A stretch of 64,000 bases of DNA from Phoronis australis (Eukaryota; Phoronida; Phoronidae): NCBI GenBank assembly GCA_002633005.1, contig NMRA01000098.1, forward strand, positions 348,447-412,446. The letters are read 5' to 3'. A model generated the notes under the pieces. It saw nothing but the letters and a program-made list of their open reading frames with translations, was not told where the DNA came from and made no database searches. Within the stretch, counting starts at the first letter, position 1. The number at the start of each line of letters is the position of its first letter. The translations under genes and the position numbers were made by a program. Of this stretch, positions 20,477 through 32,400 are shown in pieces.

Positions 20477-23400
20477 GTAAGTTTTTGTTGTCCTACTTTT
20501 CAACAGGTTCAATGTTTGGACGTAACAAGTAAATAACGATAACAATGGCCGAACCATGTTGGTTTCTGCGAGATGCAGAAATATTCCTGATTCTACATAG
20601 TTGAAGACTTTGTAGGAATTCCTACATAGTGCAAAAATGTAGGAATTGCACTTATTGTGAATCCAATGTTCATCCACAGACGCCCTCACGGCCTCGGCTT
20701 CTGATCTTCTCCAATGCTATATACTAATAATATATACCGTCTGAGGTCCTAAAGACCTGAAGTCGTGAGTGCCCTAAAGTCGTGAACGATCTTTTTTCCG
20801 CTTCTGCGCGGTCCCGCGACATCTAGTGTTGAATTTTCCAGTGTTTGTCTGCTCACAAACGTCAAACGAATACCCAGACGTGTTGATATTCACAATATGA
20901 AAATAAACAGTGAGTGGGTGTCTTTTTTAAAAATGTATCTTAAAACAGCACCTTTCACTAATCCACTTTTTTGTGCATTTTCAGAAAAAAATTTGGGGTC
21001 CCAATAGGCAACATACCAATTGGTACAAATTGCCTGAATCAATTATCGAGAATGTAATCCAACAAATTCTGCATATTCTAGCCACAAAATGATCAACGAT
21101 TGTTTTGCAGCTGACGTTCAAGTAGTTAGTTGATAACTCTTTCTGAAAGTGGGGCGTTGTTATTTTTGCTGTTTTGAGAAATAATAAACGTGTCATACAG
21201 CAACTTATTTGTAAACCACAGTTGTGGCGTAATTTAGTTATAAAGTCATTTTTATGTTATTTACCACTTTGAAACTATAAAACTGAATTGTACTAATCTA
21301 CAAAACTCAGTAAAAAATAAATATAGTGTTCGCTAACGGATTTCTCTCTTTTTGGAAATAGAAAACAAAATTCAAGTAGTGCCAAAAGGTGCTTTATTGC
21401 TCCGTAATTCACATTAAAGGCGAAAGCAACCTTTTTTCATGTCACTTTTAGCAAAAATAAGGTTCGTTGATTATCCCAGATACGTTTTTCACTTAATTAC
21501 AGCTTTTCATAATTTTATTAATTTCTCATCCTCTACTCCGGAAGTGACGTTTGTCTGGGATAATCAACGAACCTTATTTTTGCTAAAAATGACATGAAAA
21601 AAGGTTGCCTTCGCCTTTAACATTGAATTTTTGATTGGGCTGTGGATGGCAGAGCCAGCTGTTGTTGAGTGCTTCGAAGGTATAGAAAAAATGGGAATTG
21701 GCATGTTGCCCTCATCTTACTGACTCATGACCATTGAAGCCTTCAAAACAACAATGACCTACACAAAGATAGGCTACATAAAAAGGAATCAGATTTGTAT
21801 ATAGCTATTGTCATAACCAAAGGAACAATGAGGCCAGTACAAGTTTATAGGTGTGATGTAGGTCAATTCCTAAATTTCTTCTGTTTTTATTTGTTGGAAA
21901 GGGTTTTTTCAGTTATCTTTGTGACTCATTTATGACTTGCGGGTTTTTTTTCTAAGAAAAGGTGTTCTATGTGTATGGCAAAATGTTGTTTCACTATTAT
22001 CGTCATGGCTATTATTAGGAAATATAATCTATTGTACATTTCCTATACGAGTTTACGTCATTGGGTCAATGGGTTGTGTTTACGGTTGCCAAACTGACGT
22101 TTGTGAGCCATCTGTCATGACTAAAGAGGACTCTTTCACTGTGTGGGCTTTAAAACAGGGATAATGGAATTCTTTCTGTTGACCTGGGGAAATCTATAAG
22201 ATTGTTCTCTGGCGTCTGAAATTTTTTAAGACTGTAGGTTTTCAAGAAATATGCCCATTCCTTGTTGTAAAATTTTTAAGTGGAACTTACACGCTAATTC
22301 ATTACCTATCTGATTGCTTGCTCAAATTAGTGGCGCAACATATAGCGATGATGTGATTGTGAAGTAGATTGAAAATTGACAAATGTTTTAAGAATGAGTT
22401 TTGTGCCGAAAATGATCCGTTATAAATCACTGAACCGTGTCCAGTAAGTATCATGACATGGTGTTGGGAACATCATTGCATGATGCGGGTTATGTGAGGC
22501 CCCAAGGTCCGTCATTGGTGCAAAGGTCACCTATTATAATTGTTCGTTTTCACATACAAGTTGTCAGTGAATACAACAGTACTGCAATTTGTTTAGCATA
22601 GATGAGGTTCAAATAGCATGGTCCAAATACCCTGGCCAGTATTATGGGCAACGTTAAGCTAGAGAAAATGTATTTCCATGCACAAACACTGTTAATTGAG
22701 CATTGCTGGTAGGGTCATAAAATGTAATGCTCAGCCATGCTTATCAAAGTAAAAAACTGGTTTTTGAAAAACTACACATTTTCAAGAATTAATGACTCCA
22801 CAAACATATAGAACATTAAATAAGTAACCGAAATCTGAGTGCAAATCATGAAAATTGGTTCACTATAACTGGGTTTACGTATGTCAAAATTAAACTGACT
22901 TCATCTGCTTGACAGGTAATGAAAGTGGTCCGCTCTAAATTCTTTTCTCCTGAATAAACTTGTGATATAAGTAATACAAAATATAGGAATTAGCTGTCTG
23001 GACTCAGTGATTAATGGATTGGTCCAGTCTGGTATTATGTAAATAACAATGAATTTCATGTCACACTGTACTTTCAGCCAGTGAAGAAGGAAGAGGAACC
23101 GGATTATGCTCCTGCTATCGCGCTGGTGCAGGTGAGACGCAGGCGACGGTTCAATATCTGCGTTGGCATCTTGGTTCTCTGCATACTCGCCATCGCCGCT
23201 GTAGGAGGGGGCCTGCTCTACAGACACTTAGCACACCGCAACGTAAGCATGTACTTCAGTTTAAGAGAGTAGGTGCAGGTGTAGGTGGGTGCATGCGCCT
23301 TTGTGCCTGTGTGGATGGATGGTTGCTAGTGGGTGGGTGTGCGTGGTGACTTCTGGGGCTTAGACGTGGCTCTAGTATGTATAACTTGGTTGGCATTATA

Positions 23401-26400
23401 TGCGACAACTTTTTTATGGAAAAGATAAGTAGAACAAAATGAGTTATGTTCCAGAGAAGACAGGTTACCCGAACACCGCTCACGCACTCATAAACGTAGC
23501 TCTGCAGTCGTGAACATGGCTTATGGACCTGTAAACTCAGTTCACTTACTCACAAACACAACTCCTTACTTAGTACCCTAAAATCATGGCTTTAGCTCAG
23601 GTAGCCTGAAACAAATGGAAAATGAGAACACTTCACGAGTGGAAACCATGATAGAGGGTGTCTTGTGTCACCACATGAGGCAGCAGCTTGTAGTTTATTT
23701 TTCTGTATGACGGATTTTGTTATATTCTCTGGGTCTTGACATTTGTCCTGAAGTGTCAAAATCTGTCAGGACAGTTTGAAAATCAGCCAGACAAAATTTG
23801 GCATTGGAAGAGGATTTATTCATGATTCCATAAAATTCAGACCGAACACTTCTTGTTCTCACCAGCATTTGGCGCTGCATAGATACCCTAGTGGCCACAG
23901 CATCATGCAGTGGTGTATACACCCATCTAGTTTGAATGTACAATATTAGTTAAAATAAAAGTGCATTGACATAACATAAACCTTTTATTTATTAATTGGC
24001 TGTAGAATATAACTCTTTTTTAAATTCAAACTCATTTGTCATATCAAATAAAGACATAAATATCTAAAAATACAGTTTGTACAAATATTGTTGAATGGTT
24101 TGCCTACAGCTGCCTGGGGTTTTGCAACTCATTTCAAAATCTTGGCCCATTTCCCAGTCACTGATTATCAACACACCAGCGATGTATGTAGAATGTGACA
24201 TTATTGGGACAAATACCACACCATTTTCAGGAAAAATTGGCAATGGTGATAAAAGTGATAGTCAAGAAACCTGCGCCAACTGCTTGCTGTGAAAACAAAA
24301 GTATTTGTACACCAATGAAACACCCCTTTATAATGTATGTTCTCATAGCTTTGGAAAACCCCTGGGGAAAAAGAAGTTAATACAAACGTGTTTGGAACAA
24401 TGTGCGGAAACACTCTAAAAAAAAGATTGTGACTTTCATACAAGTGATGCCAATGTTGACTAAGTAAAAAAAAATCTAACATAGAGGTAAGCTTTTCAGC
24501 AGCAATGTCCTGTCTTCCGATGAAGTAGACAGTCTGAATCAAGCTTGGACTCCATACCTTGAATAACTCGCTTACAAAGAAAACACGCTTTTCTGAAGAT
24601 ATGTGGGAATTTTCACCACTGTTTGTTCAACCTTCTGAGCACCTTTCACCTCGATCAAAGAGAGCACTGCATCAGAGTCGCACTCGCTGTTGCATAAACC
24701 AATAATTTTCGTTAAAAGTCAACATGGCTGTATTTAGCTGGAAAATAACATTGTCTCAAAAAAGAATTAGAAATTTATTTCACATTGAAAAATATTGTAA
24801 AAATAGATTAGGAGACCTATTTTTCCAAAGATGGCCTGTTTTTTACTCTTTCAAAGTAACAGGAATATACTTAGCCACTCGCCCAGTCGCCAATGCGAGT
24901 AAAAATGGTGCTGGACGAGTAGAAGTTGACTTGTTGGTCGCCCAGGTGGCGAACGAATTTTCAGAGCGCAAAAACACTATCGTTTTCCAGATGAACATGA
25001 ATAAATTTTCTCCTCCTTGAGCTGTTTTTATCATGAATTTAAGGTTCAGTTTAGTCATCGTGTCGATGCTCAGACGGTAAACATCGGCGCAGTGCGATCA
25101 AGTAGTGTAGAAGTATAGGAGAGTTCACTTGTGAGTTCGTTGTTATCGATACTACTAGCGCTGCCAAGTGGTGAATACGCAACTAGAAAGCGCTAAAACA
25201 ATGGAGAATAGTGCATTTTACAGTGCAATAAATTGCACTAATTCATCCACGAGAACCCCAGACGTGTCATTTTCTAGGTTTCTTAAGGATCCAGAAAGGT
25301 AAGGATCATCTGTTATTCAATAGTATGATACATTGTCTTTCGTTTTGTGCGTTCTGTTCACGGTTGGAAGACAAGTCGATTGCAGTCCCGGTGCCACAGT
25401 TGTCTGCAGACTGCAGTGTAGGCTAGGCTGCACAGCCGGGCTGCCGGCGGAAAGACTATGATTAGCGATGTAATCGTCAGCTTTTTGGTTACTTGCAGTC
25501 CATGTATTTCAAATCAAAATGTCATCCAAATGATCGCAGGAAGAATTTTAGGAAAATATACCCATGGCCATGGGTGAATATGACTGGTGACACGGCCACA
25601 GTCGCAGCCACAGGGCCTCAAGTCTGTCATGAGTCAAGTTAGAGAATCTGTGGGTCTCGGTGAAAAGGTGAAAAATCAACATAATTTTAATGTGCCAGTT
25701 GGCCCAAGTTGAGCAACACCAGTGCGCCAATGAAAACTTAATTCTATGCGCCAATGATGCGGGGGCACGGCTCTTAAAATATGCGTGGATCGACATTTGA
25801 GTCCTAGATGAAACCAGCAGTGAGCTGGGAGCAACATGTTGTCAGTGGTCAGGGGAGCAACCAAAATTTGTGATGATAGGAGAGGCTCAACACTCATGTG
25901 GCATACCGCATTGGTTTTTACCTGTAACCCCCCTGGGAGGGGGTCAACACCCATTTGGCGCCCACCTAGTTTTTGCCTGATACCCCCTTAGCTGGCACCT
26001 GGGGGCAATTCCCCTCTGAACCCGGCCCCAGGAGCAATCATTCATATTATGTAGTCCATGGAAGTATGAACTGTTATAAGGAACGATAATTTGCCTTGTT
26101 GAGAACTCAAACGTGAAACAAAAACCATGATGGCTTTTGAAGAAAGCTTCAAGAGAATGAAAACAAATACACTTTAATATTGATTAAATCACACATTTGC
26201 TTTCTCATTCGATTATAAGTAGTTGTTAGTTTACGTATTCTAACCATTTTCAATCACACACTAATTTTATTGCACGTCTAATTTCATTAAAGTATGAATT
26301 TTATCAGTATTTACATGGTTCGGACTGCGCCGCTAATTTAGTGTTGCTTATTCGCCGCTTGGGATGCTAGTTTTTTACCAATAACCATTGCGACAAATGG

Positions 26401-29400
26401 CAAGATGGCGGAGTGAACTCTCCTATACTTCTAAACTCCGATTCAGTAGATGTCACCTGTTAGGCGATTCGTCTAGACAAAAGAACACAGTGTGTGGTCA
26501 TGCACAAATGAATTTGTGGACTAGTCCGAAACGAAGAAAAGTGGGGAAAGGCGGAAGACCGGTCCATGCGCTCGCAGCAAGTGAAATACCATTATTCTTG
26601 GAACTGATTTCTTATTGTAATGTGCAATGCAATGTCATTTTAGCCAAAATTATTTTATAAATAATAACATTTGTCCTAATAAGCTCCCATTCCCCTATAA
26701 GCGACCCCCTGCACTCGTTTTCAGACTTCGCTAAAATAAGAGTCCAGTCCATGAACGTGTACATATGCGAAAAATGCCTTACCTACAGTTCTAAAATTCT
26801 ACAGTAATGTCTTCACTTTATCAATAATATCCAACACTTTTGAAAATTCATTGTGCGCGGAATTTCTAGACCATGAGCCGAGCCGCTATGTTGGTATTTA
26901 GCTGTGGCTGTGCACTTCAAAAAGAACGCAAAAGTTCTGCTGATCTTGCGAGGAACGTGTCCCACTATGGCCAGGTCTTTCAGAACAGACGCAGAGTACT
27001 TGACAATGGGATTGCATTGTATCTTTCCCATACAGCTCTTCTCCCTCAACAGGAATGCAGATTACTTTTGTACATGTAAAAACCGTGAATCGAAACTTGA
27101 CCAGTGTTAATGAGCACGTGGTCAAGAATCGCCCGCTAGGGCTCACATATATGTTAGTATGTGGGCTTGCTACCGACTCTGGCAGATGAACTCTGATGAT
27201 ACGCACGCGCTCGCTCACTCTGCGCACACCTGCAGACTAACTTCAAAACAAACGTCACGTGACAACAACATATGTGTTCATCCAGATTTTTCGCTTGTTG
27301 CCGGGTGCGATCTAGCCCAAATTTGGATTGTGGTTAATCCCGACTCCGCAGAAACTTAAAAATCTTAAGTACGCTATTTGTAAAACTTAAAGGAGAATGC
27401 CACCTGATTTAATTAGTATTTTTTACCATCTTAATCGGTCTTGTATCCACATCACCTCATATACGGTCGATCTCACCTCGCCGAGATGTGTCGCGTTAAC
27501 CTGTGAAGAAGGTAAGAAATGACTTAGGGACGTCAGTGCTTCTTCTGCAGAGTGAGTGCCGCTATGGAGTGGTGTATCGTACCCGCTTGTGTGAACTATG
27601 AAGCTACGAGGAAAGCAGGTATATCGTTTTTGCGATTTCCTCGAGAGCATACAATGCTTCAGAAGTGGTTCGCGGTAGTGAAGAATGAACAGCACGCCGT
27701 AATACCAATTAAGTGGTCGGCATTTCGTCTACAGTGATTTCACTGACGTTAGAATGCCAGCTTACCAAACAGCTCATGCCAGGGCAGAAAAAAGAGACCG
27801 AGTATGAAGTCAGACGTTACACCTAGTGTGTTTGTGTTCGGTAGGCAGGAGACAAAACAACGTGGATCGGTTGTTGCTCAGTTTTTGATTATGGTGAATT
27901 GTAGCTGGCCATAGAAACATAAATAATTACAATTACAATTTATTTAATTCAAGGCATGAGAACATAGCGTTTTATATATAACCTGTTTGATGACTTACTC
28001 ATTCGGCAGGCTACTGTTTGGACCTCTGGGTGTAGGATGTTCTCGTCAGTTCTTTTTCCCAGTCCCAAAAACGTCGTAAGCAGACTTATGTTTAGATGCA
28101 GTGCAAAATCACACATCTACGATTCTCCAAGAAGGCGTCTAACTTGGGTAATTTTGTGGCAGCAAACGCAAGTGTCAGTTGTTTCCATTATCGTGCAGTT
28201 AGCACACTGACACCATGACAAATCATTCAAACGGTTTTCGGAACTATCCATATGTTCCGTTGTCTGTTCACGTTCACGATGCCACTCTTGTATTTCTTGA
28301 TCAGTGAATTCCAGTTCGAACTGATAGCTTGTGAAACCTAACGATCGACCTGTGAAGTCTTCGTCGGATGAGCACTCGTCTAAATCTGGATTGTGAGTTA
28401 CCACGGTTGACGTTTATTATTGTGCACTATGTTTCAAAATGAATTATTCTCACCCTAAGCAATGTTTATATAAAACTGAAACAAAGATGCAATAAACTAA
28501 TTGACCAGGCACTTTCATATCATGAATAATACGCTTGCAAGAAAGTCACGCACTTCTAAAGATATGCGGGAATTTTTACCGCACGTCCTTCTGAGTGGCT
28601 TGTACCAGGATCAATGAGAGTGCGACACCGGAATCTGGTACAGTTGTGATGACTGCATTGCCCGATGTTAGCAAGACCCTATTAAATGTAATTATCCGAT
28701 TATAAACTGTATTAAACATCTCTGACTGTACATAATGGCAAATTTTCAAAATGCATTAACCACTAATTTTTTATAAACGAACACCACGGTGGTATTCAGC
28801 TTGAAAAAAAACCAAGTACGGTTTTCGATTTTCAAAAATCAACGAACTAATAAATAAATCTAAAAGCTACAACCATGAGGTACTATTGAAGATAAACTAC
28901 CACGCGTATTGATATACTCGGTGGATATACAAACGCTGATCAGAGTTAACAATATCACATGGATTCACTTTTTAATATTCTTTCAATCTCGTTTAAAGAG
29001 ATTTTTGACCAGGAAACAGTTGTTGTGCCCACTGTTCATTTTTTATTACTGACAAAGAGCTAGAATAGTTATATAGGCAGTGCCACCGAAATTGTCCAGA
29101 GATTCCAAATCTTCAGTTTAGTTATAACCATATTTGCACTTTTGTATCTATTTTATGATTTGAGTTCTAATAAAGATTAAATTTTAATGACATGTCAAAT
29201 GTTTAGTGTACCTGTAATGTGGTAAGTTTAGGTATGGGCTCACAATGAACTTAACTAATTAAGTTTAGCTGGCGATCAAAATCTACCATTGTTTTGGTAC
29301 CTCAAGCTTAAAACTTAGATTAAGAAGTTATCAACCCGTTCCCAGTAAGAAAAAAAAGTGTGCAGAAGCATTAAAAATTAAATAAAGAAAACCAATATTA

Positions 29401-32400
29401 AACTTATCGTTCCTTTGGGAAGTGGCCCTTTGTAAAGATAAACACAAGTTAACCTTTTTAGTCATTTTGTAATATTTATTATGTACCAAGTTAAAACTAC
29501 TCTCCAGAGTTGCAGGCTATAACTCTTCAAACATCAGAGAAAACCAAATTGGGTGTAGTAACAACAGCCATTGTTGAGACAGTAATGCTAGCAATTACCT
29601 TTCCACTTCATTAGCTCAGATCTGCATCACTACAAAGGGCGTGCTGAATAGGCATCCTAAATGTTGTCTGGAGCTTAGGGAATCCAAGCAGTCACCAGTG
29701 TAAGCGAGAAATTCTCCACATGTTGGCCGTGTGAGCACATGCTAATTCAGTGTTTGCTGACAGAAAGCTTTTGTGAAACAATATCTCGATTGTATATCCT
29801 ATGGTCAGATGTTAAGGGATTCCGAATCTTTATTTAGGTATTCATATACATTATTCGAATCATTGTTACTGTGCAACTTTTGCCCTGATGGTTTTGCTGT
29901 GGAAGGGTAACCTTAATTCGCGGCCCCCGACGAGCTAGCAAGTAGATTTGCAGTTTTGGGTCTAATTCACCAAAATAATCACGTGCACATTATTTATTTG
30001 GCTCACTGGTATAGTCTTTTCGTGACTGGAAGTTAAGTTTCTAACTTTGGCTGGTTTACGTTCGTGATGTCTTCAGGCCGGCCGCGACGGGCCTGATCGG
30101 GTTCCAAGCCACTGGCCGGGATAACGAGCATTTTTGCAACACACAGCTATGTTCCCCTGTTTGTATTTCACGGACGAATAATTCGAATTTATCACGGAAC
30201 AGGGCCCAAAACTCCAGCTACTGACTTTGGTAAATTGGCCTACCGAACTTTGTAGGCTACGGTACATTCCAATACCTATAAATCTGTAACAGTGAAATAA
30301 AATAACTCATTTGTTCAACAAATCGATGTATTTGTAAGGGTTTTACATCGAATTTTGTTGATTTTCTGGTGTAAAACAATGAATTCAACCGATAAGCTGA
30401 CACCAATAAGGGTGTTGTGAACTGCTGAACAGACCCCCCCGAAAATGCAAACATCGCTCAATGTCTGTCAAAGTAAAAAGTTGTGAACGGCATGGCAGTT
30501 TTTCACAGGCGGGTAATCATAGATATTGGATCAGTCGAAATTCCTTACATATTAAAGACATGAGCTCAGTTTTGATAGGCTGGTGACATGGGAAATGCAC
30601 TAATAGCAACCAATAGTATTCATCTAAGTAAGAAATGCACAAGCAGCCCCCAATATGATGGGAGTATGGCGACCAAACTTTGTCCTAAATTGATCGGCAG
30701 AAAAAAATTAAGGCTTTTGAACAGAGTGGTTCTTTGCCTTGAATTGTCAAGTTCGCGACAAACATGATGGCAAAGTGCGTGAATTTTGTAAACACCATTC
30801 CCAGATATGAATCAGGCAATTGTCAGTTTCACATACTGAAAATAAATCGGACCCAGTTCGATGGCTGATGCTTTAAGCAAAATGTCTGTATCATCAGTTC
30901 ATGCCATATGGTCAAGTGAGTTACTAGGCTAAAGTAAGCTGTTGATTTATCTCATGGTGCCCAAACCGGGCTTGGTTTCCTTTTAAGTTCTAAATTCTAG
31001 TTTTATTTCACAGGACGTTTGGCTTCATATTGTATTACTTATCTCGGATTTTCTTTTGGTGTCTATGCTCACTAATGAACGTTTCTATTACTTTTGCATG
31101 TGCTTTTTTGGCATCCTCCAGTTTGAAAGATTATAATTAAATTTCAATGATGTGTTTGCATTAAGACGAACATGCTCAAGTTTGCCTATTGTGGCAATTA
31201 AGGTTTTCTTTGCATGGCTCTATAGCTACCAAGTTCTTCAACGGATGTTCACAAAATTTGAAAAATAAGTGTGTTGGGACAGCAGCACTTGCAGACAGAT
31301 TTGACTTATGAAGGTCCCCTTGTGACATTTTTTATTTGATACATTACAGAAGCATGCTGTTTGTGATGGGTTCAGTCGTGGTTGCATTTTAAGGCTTTGC
31401 ATTAATCTTGTTTAAAAATGAAATTTCTCCTGGTTTATCTTGAAATAGGAGCCTAGGAGCTGTTTAGTTGCGTTTCAATACAAGAAGTGCTCGCTACAAA
31501 TTAGCATTACTCCAGCGTAGAAATCGTCCCCATCATATTGACTTCTACTGATCGAATGCCGCCTGGTTGTGGTGTTGATCTTGGCAGGAGTGTTTGTCCC
31601 ATGGTTAATGAAGTAATATCCTGGGCTGGTTACTTAATGCTAGGCTCCAAACAGCTGATAACTTATGTCTATCCTCCATGTTAATTGTGAGGAAGATTAC
31701 CACCAGCCACAGCCAGCACCCCAACCAGCTGGCATTCGAGCAGAAAAAGTCTCCATGATTGCGACACTATTTGGTCATTAAGACTGGTAAGTCCAGTATT
31801 AGATTTATTCTCGTTATATTACAAACTGGATGACTAACATGCGATTACGTAAATGCCTCTGCCAGGGGCTGTATTAGAATGTGGATCACTTTGAAAAAAA
31901 TTAAACAAATTTCAATTTTTTTGAAGTTCTGGCACGGTGTTTAATCAAACATTGGCGCTAACCCGAATGAATAGGGTAATTGAACTTCATTAAGAATTTC
32001 TGATCATTTGAAGATTTGTGTTGTTTACACGTGCTTTTTCTTCCTTGGGAGCAGAGATACCGTGGTTGGTGTGGAACCACGTTCCTAGAGCAGTCACACT
32101 TCAATGAAGACGACGAAGTACTTCCCGAGGCACTGAACAGTGATGATGTGACCACGCCGGGCCTGCGAGACACTGTTACCCGTAAGCCAATCAAAATTGA
32201 GGAGGAGGTGGAGGTGGACACTGACAAGCAGGTGGAGACGTTTCGCATCCCCCGCGTAGGTCCCTACCGCCCCATCCAAGTTGTCTATGACTTTGAAAAG
32301 GTAAATTGTTATTGGTCGTTACGGCTTGCCACAGTTTTTTATCTGGCATAAAACCAGCTAAAAACCCACAGTCTGTTGAAGAAAATTTGTTTTATTCAGA

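Larger units (their letters stand above)
27391..30438. mobile_element. TTAA-inserted THAP transposon, copy B (truncated)
   Basis: TTAA at 27387-27390 is followed by AGGAGAATGCCACC, the same terminus as copy A at 1134. Most of copy A aligns: 27391-28450 with 1134-1760, and about 29725-30438 with 1917-2875. About 1.2 kb (28490-29725) has no counterpart in copy A, so one copy gained or the other lost it. The right terminus is missing: similarity stops in GAACAGACC at about 30438. It carries a THAP ORF on plus and a ballast-like ORF on minus. Confidence 0.75.

Noticed and set aside
24724-25020. 98-codon plus frame starting MAVFSWK
   Set aside because: No motif, partly low complexity, and it lies inside ITM2 intron 2 among transposon remnants.
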